Positions 1 to 8,508 of a stretch of 50,090 bases of DNA are shown here, in pieces (the stretch's first letter is position 1; the number at the start of each line of letters is the position of its first letter). The notes under the pieces are model-generated. The model worked only from the letters and a program-made list of their open reading frames with translations, had not been told where the DNA came from and searched no databases. The translations under genes were made by a program, and so were the position numbers. The stretch is from Mycolicibacterium peregrinum (GTDB taxonomy: Bacteria > Actinomycetota > Actinomycetes > Mycobacteriales > Mycobacteriaceae). The DNA lies in contig NZ_LZSY01000122.1 of NCBI RefSeq assembly GCF_001665625.1, positions 1 through 50,090 on the forward strand, in the 5' to 3' direction.

Positions 1-137
1 GCCAGTGAGTTGACCACCTCGACGCCCGGTCCGCGTGTCGCGCGGTCGGTATCGCCGACTCCGACCAAGGCCCTTACCTGCACGCGCTGAGCGTGCTGGT
101 GTCGTCGAAGATGCTCATCCCCGGGAATCCACAATGA
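1..137 (+). CDS. mftB: MftB C-terminal fragment (mycofactocin peptide chaperone), possibly frameshifted
   Basis: MftB is the small RRE-type protein that binds the precursor peptide MftA and hands it to the radical SAM enzyme MftC. From base 9 one frame reads about 42 residues (VDHLDARSACRAVG..., then YLHALSVLVSSKMLIPG), which fits the conserved C-terminus of the family as I remember it. Its TGA at 135-137 overlaps the mftC ATG at 134-136 (ATGA), the usual coupling in this operon. Oddly, the same frame has a TGA at 6-8, while a different frame is open at the window edge and reads ASEL, which would also suit MftB. That suggests a small indel near 9-14, but only eight bases lie upstream, so an edge effect cannot be excluded. 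Confidence 0.6.
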
Positions 138-1336
138 CTTCTGTTGCGCCCGTGCGCACGCCTGTTCCAAGGCTCGTCGAGCAGTTCGAACACGGACTCG
201 ACGCCCCCATCTGCCTGACCTGGGAGCTCACCTACGCCTGCAACCTGGCGTGTGTGCACTGCCTGTCCTCGTCGGGGAAGCGCGATCCTCGTGAACTGTC
301 CACCCAGCAGTGCAAGGACATCATCGACGAACTAGAACGCATGCAGGTGTTCTACGTGAACATCGGCGGTGGGGAACCGACTGTGCGCCCGGACTTCTGG
401 GAACTCGTCGATTACGCGACCGCCCACCACGTCGGCGTCAAGTTCTCGACCAACGGGGTGCGCATCACGCCCGAGGTGGCTGCGAAACTCGCTGCCAGCG
501 ACTACGTCGATGTGCAGATCTCCCTGGACGGCGCCAACGCCGAGGTCAACGACGCGGTGCGCGGCAAGGGTTCGTTCGACATGGCTGTGCGTGCACTGGA
601 AAACCTTGCCGCCGCCGGCTTTTCGGACGCCAAGATCTCGGTGGTGGTCACCCGCCACAACGTCGATCAGCTCGACGAGTTCAAGGCGTTGGCAGATCGC
701 TACGGTGCCACGCTGCGGATCACGCGGCTGCGCCCGTCGGGCCGTGGCGCCGATGTCTGGGATGAGCTGCACCCGACCCCGGATCAGCAGCGCCAGCTGT
801 ACAACTGGCTGGTCGCCCGCGGTGAGCGGGTGCTGACCGGTGACTCGTTCTTCCACCTGTCGGGGCTGGGTGAGCCCGGTGCACTGGCCGGGCTGAACCT
901 GTGCGGCGCCGGCCGCGTGGTGTGCCTGATCGACCCGGTGGGCGACGTCTACGCCTGCCCGTTCGCCATCCACGACAAGTTCCTGGCCGGAAACATTCTG
1001 GAAGACACCGGTTTCGGCGCCGGATTCCAGAACGTCTGGCAGAACTCCCCGCTCTTCCGCGAACTGCGCGAGCCCCAGTCGGCCGGCGCCTGCAGCGGCT
1101 GCGGACACTACGACGCCTGCCGCGGCGGCTGCATGGCTGCCAAGTTCTTCACCGGTCTGCCGATGGACGGGCCGGATCCCGAGTGCGTCGAAGGCTGGGG
1201 TGAGCCTGCCCTCGCGGCCGAGCGCGTCAAACCCAAGCCCAGCGGTGACCACTCCCGCGGCACCAAGCAGGGCCCGGTCGCACTGAAGTTGCTGACCAAG
1301 CCGCCCGCCCGCATCTGTAACGAAAGTCCGGTGTAA
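134..1336 (+). CDS. mftC: MftC, mycofactocin radical SAM maturase
   Basis: Radical SAM/SPASM enzyme of 400 aa. In the known pathway it oxidatively decarboxylates the C-terminal Tyr of MftA and then forms a C-C bond with the adjacent Val. The [4Fe-4S]-SAM motif is CNLACVHC (C36, C40, C43). The GGGEPT motif follows near residue 80. The SPASM auxiliary-cluster cysteines include C257, C264 and C275 and then the group C320, C323, C329, C333 (CSGCGHYDACRGGC). An in-frame reading extends upstream to base 35 but is junk. The ATG at 134 overlaps the mftB stop and gives the expected N-terminus MTSVAPVRTPVP. mftD follows after four bases, so the two are surely co-transcribed. Confidence 0.97.
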   Translation: MTSVAPVRTPVPRLVEQFEHGLDAPICLTWELTYACNLACVHCLSSSGKRDPRELSTQQCKDIIDELERMQVFYVNIGGGEPTVRPDFWELVDYATAHHVGVKFSTNGVRITPEVAAKLAASDYVDVQISLDGANAEVNDAVRGKGSFDMAVRALENLAAAGFSDAKISVVVTRHNVDQLDEFKALADRYGATLRITRLRPSGRGADVWDELHPTPDQQRQLYNWLVARGERVLTGDSFFHLSGLGEPGALAGLNLCGAGRVVCLIDPVGDVYACPFAIHDKFLAGNILEDTGFGAGFQNVWQNSPLFRELREPQSAGACSGCGHYDACRGGCMAAKFFTGLPMDGPDPECVEGWGEPALAAERVKPKPSGDHSRGTKQGPVALKLLTKPPARICNESPV

Positions 1337-1340
1337 CCCC

Positions 1341-2525
1341 ATGGCTCGTGATACCTGGTTCGAGACCGTCGCCATTGCCCAGCAGCGGGCGAAGAAGCGG
1401 CTGCCCAAGTCCGCCTACTCCTCGCTGATCTCTGCCAGCGAGAAGGGCGTGACGGTCTCCGACAACGTGGAGTCGTTCGCCGAGCTCGGTTTCGCGCCGC
1501 ACGTGGTGGGTGCCACGGAGAAGCGTGAAATGGCGACAACGGTGATGGGGCAGGACATTTCGATGCCCGTCATCATCTCGCCGACCGGCGTGCAGGCCGT
1601 CGACCCCGACGGTGAGGTGGCCGTCGCCCGGGCCGCCGCAGCACGCGGCACGGCCATGGGACTGTCCTCCTTCGCCAGCAAGCCGATGGAGGAAGTCACC
1701 GCCGTCAACGACAAGATCTTCTTCCAGATCTACTGGCTCGGGTCGCGCGACGAGATCGCCGAGCGCGTGCAGCGGGCCAAGGACGCCGGCGCCGTCGGGC
1801 TCATCGCCACGACCGACTGGAGCTTCAGCCACGGCCGCGACTGGGGTAGCCCGAAGATCCCGGAGCGAATGGATCTGCGCACGATGCTGCGGATGTCTCC
1901 GGAGGTGCTCACCAAGCCACGCTGGCTCTGGAGCTTCGGCAAGCACCTGCGTCCGCCGGACCTGCGGGTGCCGAACCAGGGTCGCGCCGGCGAGCCGGGG
2001 CCGACGTTCTTCGAGGCCTACGGGCAGTGGATGGGTACCCCGCCCCCGACCTGGGAGGACATCGCCTGGTTGCGGGAGCAGTGGGGCGGTCCTTTCCTGC
2101 TCAAGGGAATGGTGCGGGTTGACGACGCCAAACGTGCCGTGGATGCGGGTGTTTCGGCGATCACGGTGTCCAATCACGGCGGCAACAACCTGGACGGCAC
2201 GCCCGCGGCGATCCGCTGCCTGCCTGCCATCGCCGACGCGGTGGGGGATCAGGTCGAGGTTTTGCTGGACGGTGGGATCCGCCGGGGCAGCGATGTCGTG
2301 AAGGCCGTGGCGCTGGGCGCCCGGGCCGTCATGATCGGCCGCGCCTATCTGTGGGGTCTGGCCGCCAACGGCCAGGCGGGTGTCGAGAACGTGTTGGACA
2401 TCCTCAGCGGCGGCATCGACTCCGCGCTGCGCGGGCTGGGCAAGTCGTCGATCCACGACCTGACGCCGGAGGACATCCTGGTTCCGGAGGGCTTCACCCG
2501 AACCCTCGGTGTGCCGCGCGCCTGA
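1341..2525 (+). CDS. mftD: MftD, FMN-dependent mycofactocin dehydrogenase
   Basis: A 394-aa member of the alpha-hydroxy-acid oxidase (LldD-like) FMN family. In mycofactocin synthesis MftD oxidatively deaminates the cyclised Val-Tyr intermediate AHDP to give the redox-active premycofactocin. Visible landmarks are SPTGVQAV near residue 80, the catalytic His in SNHGGNNLDGTPA (H279), and the FMN phosphate-binding stretch LDGGIRRGSDVVKAVALGA followed by MIGRAYLWGL. The sequence starts MARDTWFETVAIAQQRAKKRLP, typical of the family. It lies 4 nt after mftC, and a 130-nt gap separates it from mftE. Confidence 0.96.
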   Translation: MARDTWFETVAIAQQRAKKRLPKSAYSSLISASEKGVTVSDNVESFAELGFAPHVVGATEKREMATTVMGQDISMPVIISPTGVQAVDPDGEVAVARAAAARGTAMGLSSFASKPMEEVTAVNDKIFFQIYWLGSRDEIAERVQRAKDAGAVGLIATTDWSFSHGRDWGSPKIPERMDLRTMLRMSPEVLTKPRWLWSFGKHLRPPDLRVPNQGRAGEPGPTFFEAYGQWMGTPPPTWEDIAWLREQWGGPFLLKGMVRVDDAKRAVDAGVSAITVSNHGGNNLDGTPAAIRCLPAIADAVGDQVEVLLDGGIRRGSDVVKAVALGARAVMIGRAYLWGLAANGQAGVENVLDILSGGIDSALRGLGKSSIHDLTPEDILVPEGFTRTLGVPRA

Positions 2526-2655
2526 CACTGACGTTCACCCTGAGGTGCAGCGTGACAGGGGTGGCGGGAGAGACGTACGTGATGTTCACGACCGGTGCCG
2601 GGAAAGCTACGGCAAATCAATTGCTGCCTGTGCTCCAACAATTGGCGCACAGTAG
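2526..2655 (+). other. mftD-mftE intergenic gap
   Basis: These 130 bases break an otherwise tightly packed operon. No convincing ORF is present. A 6-bp inverted repeat, CTGTGC (2628-2633) and GCACAG (2647-2652), lies just before the mftE GTG. I see no clear terminator, so this may hold a secondary promoter or simply be a spacer. Confidence 0.4.
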
Positions 2656-3399
2656 GTGAATTGGGCCTACCATCGGCACGTGGCTTTCCCCAGCGGGCTC
2701 GGGAACTCAACGTCGAGACAGCTACGCAGCATGTCGCCAATGTTGATCGTCCCAGTGGGCTCTACCGAGCAACATGGCCCGCACCTGCCTCTGGACACCG
2801 ACACGCGCATCGCCGCCGCAGTCTCGCATGCGCTGCTCGAGCACGTCGATGACGCGTCGTCCGGTGACTGGGTGGTCGCGCCGCCTGTCCATTACGGGGC
2901 CAGCGGCGAGCACGAGGGGTTCCCCGGCACGGTGTCGATCGGCACCGCGGCCCTGCGGTTGTTGCTGCTGGAGTACGGGCGTTCCGCATTGAGTTGGACG
3001 TCGCGTCTGGTGTTCGTCAATGGTCACGGGGGGAATGTGGAGGCGCTGGCCGCTGCGGTGGCCCTGTTGCGCCAGGAGAGCCGCGACGTCGGCTGGGTCC
3101 CGTGCATCGCCGCGGGCGCCGACGCACACGCGGGGCATACCGAAACATCTGTATTGCTACATATTTCGCCCGGCGATGTCTGGGCTGACGGCCTAGCTCC
3201 CGGGAACACCGCCCCGCTGGCCGAGCTCATGCCGGCGATGCGCAGTGGCGGGATCGCGGCCGTCAGCGAAGTCGGGGTGCTGGGTGACCCGACAACCGCC
3301 ACGGCTGCCGAGGGGGAGCGTATCTTTGCTGAGATGGTCAACGGCTGTGCCGGTCGGATACGGCGGTGGCAACCGGACCGGAACGGATTGCTGACATGA
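2656..3399 (+). CDS. mftE: MftE, creatininase-family mycofactocin peptidase
   Basis: A 247-aa metal-dependent amidohydrolase of the creatininase family. MftE cuts the modified C-terminal dipeptide from MftA after MftC has acted and releases AHDP. Metal-ligand motifs are GSTEQHGPHLPLDTDT (E38, H40, H43, D47, D49), FVNGHGGN and HAGHTETS; VLGDPTTAT, typical of the C-terminal part, is also present. The GTG at 2656 gives MNWAYHRHV, matching the MNSSYHRRV-type start I recall for mycobacterial homologues. The stop TGA overlaps the mftF ATG (ATGA at 3396-3399), so the two are translationally coupled. Confidence 0.96.
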   Translation: MNWAYHRHVAFPSGLGNSTSRQLRSMSPMLIVPVGSTEQHGPHLPLDTDTRIAAAVSHALLEHVDDASSGDWVVAPPVHYGASGEHEGFPGTVSIGTAALRLLLLEYGRSALSWTSRLVFVNGHGGNVEALAAAVALLRQESRDVGWVPCIAAGADAHAGHTETSVLLHISPGDVWADGLAPGNTAPLAELMPAMRSGGIAAVSEVGVLGDPTTATAAEGERIFAEMVNGCAGRIRRWQPDRNGLLT

Positions 3400-4808
3400 C
3401 CGGACCGAGGCTGCCCGACGGTTTTGCCGTACAGGTGGATCGCCGTGTCAAGGTGCTGGGGGCCGGCGCGGCCCTACTCGGCGGGTCGCCGACCCGGTTG
3501 CTGCGGCTGGCGCCGACGGCGCAGACCATGCTCAACGGCGGCCGTCTCGAGGTCCACGACGCGCAGAGTGCGCAACTGGCCCGGACTTTGCTCGACGCCA
3601 CGGTCGCCCATCCCCGTCCGCCCAGCGGTCCGTCCCACCGTGATGTGACGGTCATTATCCCGGTGCGCGACAACGTATCCGGTCTGCACCGGCTCATCTC
3701 GGCGTTGCGGGGCCTTCGGGTGATCGTGGTCGACGACGGCTCGGCGGTTCCGGTCTCGCAATCAGAATTCGCCGGGATGCACTGCGACGTGCAGGTGCTC
3801 CGGCACTTCCGCAGCAACGGCCCGGCGGCCGCCCGCAACACCGGCCTCGCCGCGACGGAGACCGATTTCGTCGCATTCCTCGACTCGGACGTCGTGCCGC
3901 GGCGTGGGTGGCTCGAGGCGTTGCTCGGCCACTTCTGCGACCCGGCCGTGGCGCTGGTCGCACCCCGCATCGTCGGACTGCACACCGCCGACAATGTGGT
4001 GGCCAGGTACGAGGCGGTGCGTTCGTCCCTGGACCTCGGGGTGCGCGAGGCACCGGTGGTGCCCTATGGCCCGGTGTCCTACGTACCCAGCGCGGCGATC
4101 ATCTGCCGGCGCGCGGCGCTGGCCGCGGTGGGCGGCTTCGACGAGACCATGCAGTCCGGTGAGGATGTCGATCTGTGCTGGCGCCTGGTCGAAACCGGGT
4201 CCCGCCTGCGTTATGAGCCCATCGCGCTGGTTGCCCACGATCACCGGACAGACCTGCGAGAGTGGTTCAACCGCAAGGCTTTCTACGGCACTTCGGCAGC
4301 TCCGTTGACGGTCCGCCATCCAGGTAAGACGGCCCCTGTGGTGATCTCCGGGTGGACGCTGATGGTCTGGCTGCTGCTCGCGATGGGGTCGTGTTTCGGG
4401 TACCTGGGCTCGGTGGTGATCGCGATCTTCACCGGCCGGCGCATCGCGCGGTCCCTCAGTACGGTCGATACCGAACCCACCGAGGTCGCCGCAGTGACCG
4501 CGCGGGGGCTGTGGTCGGCGGCTCTGCAGCTGTGTTCGGCGATCTGTCGGCATTACTGGCCGGTCGCCCTCGTCGCCGCCCTGATGTTCCGGCGGGCCAG
4601 ACACGCGGTCCTGGTGGCCGCGGTGCTGGACGGCGTGGTCGACTGGGCGACCCGACGCGGCAATGCCGACGAAGACACCAAGCCCGTCGGCCTGCTGACC
4701 CACATCCTGCTCAAGCGTCTGGACGATCTCGCCTACGGGATCGGCCTGTGGACCGGTGTGGTGCGTGAACGTCAGCTGGGCGCGCTCAAGCCACAGCTTC
4801 GGAGCTAA
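3396..4808 (+). CDS. mftF: MftF, mycofactocin glycosyltransferase
   Basis: A 470-aa membrane-associated family 2 glycosyltransferase. MftF adds the beta-1,4-linked oligoglucose chain to premycofactocin in mycobacteria. The N-terminal part (MTGPRLPDGFAVQVDRRV) is family-specific. The GT-A domain runs from about residue 85, with VIPVRDN, VVDDGS (about 112-116), FLDSDVVPRRGWL (about 162) and SGEDVDLCWR (about 255). Hydrophobic segments follow around residues 315-350 and 380-405. The frame stays open to 3366, but the ATG at 3396 overlaps the mftE stop and gives the conserved start. Confidence 0.95.
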   Translation: MTGPRLPDGFAVQVDRRVKVLGAGAALLGGSPTRLLRLAPTAQTMLNGGRLEVHDAQSAQLARTLLDATVAHPRPPSGPSHRDVTVIIPVRDNVSGLHRLISALRGLRVIVVDDGSAVPVSQSEFAGMHCDVQVLRHFRSNGPAAARNTGLAATETDFVAFLDSDVVPRRGWLEALLGHFCDPAVALVAPRIVGLHTADNVVARYEAVRSSLDLGVREAPVVPYGPVSYVPSAAIICRRAALAAVGGFDETMQSGEDVDLCWRLVETGSRLRYEPIALVAHDHRTDLREWFNRKAFYGTSAAPLTVRHPGKTAPVVISGWTLMVWLLLAMGSCFGYLGSVVIAIFTGRRIARSLSTVDTEPTEVAAVTARGLWSAALQLCSAICRHYWPVALVAALMFRRARHAVLVAAVLDGVVDWATRRGNADEDTKPVGLLTHILLKRLDDLAYGIGLWTGVVRERQLGALKPQLRS

Positions 4809-4814
4809 CCCGAG

Positions 4815-6233
4815 TTGGAGCGAGACGTCCTGATCGTCGGTGCCGGAAGCGCCGGATCAATTCTGGCTGAACGGCTTTCCGTTGATCCAAGCTGCCATGT
4901 CACGGTCGTGGAAGCCGGTCCGGAGCCTAGTGACCCTCGGGTGGCGGCGCAGATCACCGATGCGCTGCGCCTGCCGATCGGGGCGGCGAGTTCGGTGGTC
5001 CGTCACTATGCCTCGGTACTGACCGAACACCCGCCCCGGCACGCCGAGATCATCCGGGGATCGGTGGTGGGTGGCTCCGGTGCGGTCAATGGCGGTTATT
5101 TCTGCCGGGGGCTGCCAGGAGACTTCGACCGGTGGGCCGTGCCGGGGTGGGGCTGGGACGATGTACTGCCGCACTTCCGTGCCATCGAGACGGATCTGGA
5201 TTTCGACACCTCCCTGCATGGCGATGCCGGGCCGATCACCGTCCGGCGGGTCCGCGAATTTGACGGTTGCACAGCATCTTTCGTCGACGCAGCGATAGGT
5301 ACCGGATTCGGCTGGATCGATGACCTCAATGGGTCCACCGCTGCGGCGGCACTCCCGGCGGGGGTCGGTGCCGTTCCGCTGAACATCAACGGCGGCAACA
5401 GGGTTGGTCCGGGTGGTGCCTATCTGCAACCCGCGCTGGGGCGGCCCAATCTCCAGCTGGTGACCGACACCCGGGTCCACCGCGTGCTGTTCCGCGCGAA
5501 CCAGGCCGTCGGAGTGCAGTGCGAAGACGGCTCTGTGCTCGGTGCCGATCGAATTGTGCTGTGTTCTGGAGCAATTGGATCAGCCCACCTGCTGCTGCTG
5601 TCGGGCATCGGGCCGGCGGCAGAGCTCGAAGCGCTCGGCATCGAGGTGGTTTCCGATCTGCCGGTCGGCATGCACACTGTGGACCATCCGGAATGGGTAC
5701 TGCCGGTCTCGTGGACGCCGACTCACGACCTGCCGCCGCTGGAGGCTGTGCTGACCACCGACGACGGCATCGAAGTGCGTCCCTACACCGCAGGTTTTTC
5801 GGCCATGGTGCACGGGCCGGGGCACGATCCTGCCGAACTTCCGCACCTCGGGGTGGCGCTGATGCGCCCGCACTCACGGGGCCGGGTCGGGTTGGCATCG
5901 GCCGACCCGACGGTGGCACCGGTGATCGAGCATCGGTATGACACGGTGGCAGAGGATGTCGACGCTTTGCGCCGTGGCGCGGAACTGGCTCGTGAATTGG
6001 TCAGTAACACAGCAGAAGTCGGTGAGGCTTCGTGGTCGACATCGCAGCATCTGGCCGGTACGGCGCCGATGGGCACCGGCGTGCAGGCAGTGCTGGATCC
6101 GACCTGCCGGGTGCTGGGCGTCGAGAATCTGTGGGTGGTCGACGGGTCGATCATGCCGGCCATCACCAGCCGCGGCCCGCACGCGACCATTGCCATGATC
6201 GGTCATCGGGCTGCGGAGTTCCTGGCGACCTGA
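4815..6233 (+). CDS. mftG: MftG, GMC-family mycofactocinol dehydrogenase
   Basis: A 472-aa glucose-methanol-choline oxidoreductase. MftG has been described as an FAD enzyme that re-oxidises mycofactocinol and links it to respiration, needed for growth on ethanol. The FAD Rossmann motif GAGSAGS starts at about residue 8, VGGSGAVNGGYFCRG is the GMC signature near 85-100, and the C-terminus has QHLAGTAPMGTG and SRGPHATIAMIGHRAAEFL. The start is a TTG at 4815, six bases after the mftF stop and downstream of CGGAGC. Its last 71 bases overlap the convergent MFS gene. Confidence 0.92.
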   Translation: MERDVLIVGAGSAGSILAERLSVDPSCHVTVVEAGPEPSDPRVAAQITDALRLPIGAASSVVRHYASVLTEHPPRHAEIIRGSVVGGSGAVNGGYFCRGLPGDFDRWAVPGWGWDDVLPHFRAIETDLDFDTSLHGDAGPITVRRVREFDGCTASFVDAAIGTGFGWIDDLNGSTAAAALPAGVGAVPLNINGGNRVGPGGAYLQPALGRPNLQLVTDTRVHRVLFRANQAVGVQCEDGSVLGADRIVLCSGAIGSAHLLLLSGIGPAAELEALGIEVVSDLPVGMHTVDHPEWVLPVSWTPTHDLPPLEAVLTTDDGIEVRPYTAGFSAMVHGPGHDPAELPHLGVALMRPHSRGRVGLASADPTVAPVIEHRYDTVAEDVDALRRGAELARELVSNTAEVGEASWSTSQHLAGTAPMGTGVQAVLDPTCRVLGVENLWVVDGSIMPAITSRGPHATIAMIGHRAAEFLAT

Positions 6234-7794
6234 GCCGCCGGATCACTCGGAGCTGCTCACCGTCGCGGCCCGGAGCCCAGATCCCGACGAACACCGCCGC
6301 CACCGCCAGGACCGCTGCCATCACCAGCAGGGCCGAGTTCGTCGCTTCCAGGAATGCCTGCTTGGCCAGCCCGCCTACGGCTGTGCCCTGCGGACCCAGT
6401 TGCCCGGCCACGGTGAGTGCCTCGGCCAGTGAGCTGAGGATGTGCTCGCGTACTTCGGCGGGTAGTCCGGTCAACTTGGACCCCAGGTGATTCTGATACT
6501 GGGCGGCCAGGATCGAGCCGGCCACCGCGATGCCCAGGGCGGCACCGACTTCCCGAGTGGTGTCGTTGACCGCGGAGGCCACGCCTTGTTTCTCGTCGGG
6601 AACGGCTCCCATGATGGCCGAAGTCGTTGGTGCGGTACACAATCCCATACCAGTGCTCATGATTAACAGGGGCCAGGCGTAGTCGAGATAGGTGGAGTCC
6701 ACTTCGAGCAGCCGCATGCACATCAGCCCGACCGCGATCATCAGTAGCCCGATCGACACGCACAGGCGCAATCCCAGTCGTGGCAGGTAGAGGTGGGTGG
6801 TGGTGCTCAGGAGGAGTAGCGGAAGTATCAACGGGCACAGGGCGATTGCCGTCTGAATCGGGCTGTACCCCATGACGAGTTGGATGTACTGCATGCTGAC
6901 GAAGAAATAGCCGAAGTTTGCGAAGAACAGGAACGTCACTCCCACCGCGCCGGTGGCGAAGTCGGGTTTCCTGAACAGCCGGACATCGAGCAGCGGGTGC
7001 CGGCTCTTGAGCTGCGCGCCGGTGAACGCCGCCGCCAGGGCGATTCCACCGGTCATGCAGCCCCACACCATCGGGTGAGTCCAACCCCGCACCGGGGCCT
7101 CGAGCACCCCGAGCACGAAGGCCGCTACCGCCGTGCCGATGAGCAGCGCGCCGATCCAGTCCAGCGGTGTCGCGTCCTCATCCCGGGAGGAGGACACGGT
7201 GCAGGTCAGGATGAACAGCCCGACACCGGCGACGGCGAAGGTTGTGAAGATGGACTGCCATCCCCAGAAGTGCAGCAACCCACCGGTGATCAGGAAGCCG
7301 AAGACGGCGCCCGATCCGACGACGCCGGCCCAGATCCCAACTGCCTTGTTGCGCTCGGATTTCGGAAATGCCGCGGTGAGTAGGGACAGGGTCGCCGGCA
7401 TGATGAAGGCGGCGCCGGCCCCGGCCACCGCACGGGAAATGATCAGGTGTAAGGGATCGTCGAAAAGCAGGGGTGCCGCCGAGGCCAGGACGAAGACCAC
7501 GAGGCCGGTCAGCAGCGCGCCGCGGCGGCCATAGCGGTCGCCGATCGCCCCGGCCGGGAGCAGCAGGCAGGCCAGCACCAGGGTGTAACCGTCGATCACC
7601 CAGGTGAGTTGTGCCTGGGTGGCGGCGGTCAGTCGGGCGATGTCGGGCAGCGCGGCGTTCAGGGCCACCATCGAGGCGATCACGATGGAGACGTCCATGC
7701 AGGCGACCGCGAGCAGCCAGTATCGCTTCCGGATCGACAGATAGGACAGGCCGGGATCTATATCCTGGCCAGAATCGACGAGGGTGTCAGACAT
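6163..7794 (-). CDS. MFS drug exporter, 14-TM EmrB/QacA (DHA2) type
   Basis: A 543-aa proton-driven multidrug exporter of the DHA2 class, predicted from about 14 hydrophobic segments and the early GDRYGRRGALLTG motif (motif A). Substrate cannot be inferred. The ATG at 7794 is preceded by a strong purine-rich RBS (GGAGGAGG on this strand, 7801-7808). The gene is divergent from a TetR regulator, and the 84-bp spacer holds twin palindromes, so TetR repression is likely. The C-terminal tail of about 23 residues after the last TM is encoded antisense to the conserved end of mftG, an unusual convergent overlap of 71 bp. Confidence 0.9.
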   Translation of the reverse strand: MSDTLVDSGQDIDPGLSYLSIRKRYWLLAVACMDVSIVIASMVALNAALPDIARLTAATQAQLTWVIDGYTLVLACLLLPAGAIGDRYGRRGALLTGLVVFVLASAAPLLFDDPLHLIISRAVAGAGAAFIMPATLSLLTAAFPKSERNKAVGIWAGVVGSGAVFGFLITGGLLHFWGWQSIFTTFAVAGVGLFILTCTVSSSRDEDATPLDWIGALLIGTAVAAFVLGVLEAPVRGWTHPMVWGCMTGGIALAAAFTGAQLKSRHPLLDVRLFRKPDFATGAVGVTFLFFANFGYFFVSMQYIQLVMGYSPIQTAIALCPLILPLLLLSTTTHLYLPRLGLRLCVSIGLLMIAVGLMCMRLLEVDSTYLDYAWPLLIMSTGMGLCTAPTTSAIMGAVPDEKQGVASAVNDTTREVGAALGIAVAGSILAAQYQNHLGSKLTGLPAEVREHILSSLAEALTVAGQLGPQGTAVGGLAKQAFLEATNSALLVMAAVLAVAAVFVGIWAPGRDGEQLRVIRRLRSPGTPQPDDRSWQWSRAGRGW

Positions 7795-7821
7795 GCTGCG
7801 CCTCCTCCGTCGGTGAAGTTT

Positions 7822-7857
7822 CGAGACTATCAGTCTCGTAGCGAGACGGTAAGTCTG
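7822..7857. promoter_or_regulatory. Twin TetR-type operators in the MFS/TetR divergent promoter
   Basis: Two palindromes lie 20 bp apart. The first, CGAGACTATCAGTCTCG (7822-7838), has perfect 7-bp arms. The second, CGAGACGGTAAGTCTGT (7842-7858), keeps CGAGAC-N5-GTCT. The first overlaps a GATAGT -10-like element for the minus-strand MFS gene. The position between divergent MFS and TetR genes points to autoregulated repression. Confidence 0.75.
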
Positions 7858-7878
7858 TTTTTATGGAGGTGTTGGCGC

Positions 7879-8508
7879 ATGACCGCCGAAAGCAGTGACC
7901 CGCGTCCGGCCCGATCCCGGGCCCGGTTGCTCGAGGCGGCGACGACGCTGTTGCGGTCGGGCGGTCCCAGTGCGGTGACGGTGGACGCGGTCACCAGGGC
8001 CGCGAATGTGGCCAGGGCAACGCTGTACCGACACTTCCCGAGCGGAAATGACTTGCTGGCAGCGGCATTTCGCGCACTCATCCCGGCCGCGCCGATGCCG
8101 CCGGCGGACGGCACGCTCCGCGATCGGCTGATCGCCCTGGTTCAGGCGCAGGCCGACTTGATCGCCGAGGCGCCGATCAGCATCACCGCGATGTCCTGGC
8201 TGGCACTGGGTGGCGACATGGAGCAATTGCCCTGGCGGTCGGGTGACAGCCCGGAGGTGCGGACCCTGCGTGAGCGAGTGGCCGAGCAGTACGCGCTGCC
8301 GTTCGAGGCGATTTTCGACAGTCCCGAGGCGGTCGACGAACTCGGCGAGGTGGATCGGACGCAGGCCGCCGCGCTACTGCTGGGGCCGATCGTGTTGGGT
8401 AAGCTCAGCACGCTGGCCGAGTTCGATTACACCAGTTGCGTGCAGTCCGCGGTGGATGGCTTCCTGGCCACCCACCGGCGGACCGAGCAGGCTCAGCGCA
8501 GCGAGTAA
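7879..8508 (+). CDS. TetR/AcrR-family repressor of the adjacent MFS exporter
   Basis: A 209-aa TetR-family regulator. The N-terminal helix-turn-helix spans residues about 12-58 (RARLLEAATTLL, AVTVDAVTRAANVARATLYRHFPSGNDLLAAAF), with the typical LYRHF end of the recognition helix. The C-terminal ligand domain is variable and the inducer is unknown. The ATG at 7879 follows GGAGGT (7865-7870), so longer in-frame readings upstream are not used. The gene is divergent from the MFS exporter, with two palindromic operators between them. Its 3' end overlaps the convergent P450 gene by 16 bp. Confidence 0.9.
   Translation: MTAESSDPRPARSRARLLEAATTLLRSGGPSAVTVDAVTRAANVARATLYRHFPSGNDLLAAAFRALIPAAPMPPADGTLRDRLIALVQAQADLIAEAPISITAMSWLALGGDMEQLPWRSGDSPEVRTLRERVAEQYALPFEAIFDSPEAVDELGEVDRTQAAALLLGPIVLGKLSTLAEFDYTSCVQSAVDGFLATHRRTEQAQRSE

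Noticed and set aside
332..1408. Long open frame antisense to mftC (358 codons).
   Set aside because: It is the reverse-strand shadow of a high-GC gene with third-position bias, has no family motifs and covers the whole radical SAM gene.
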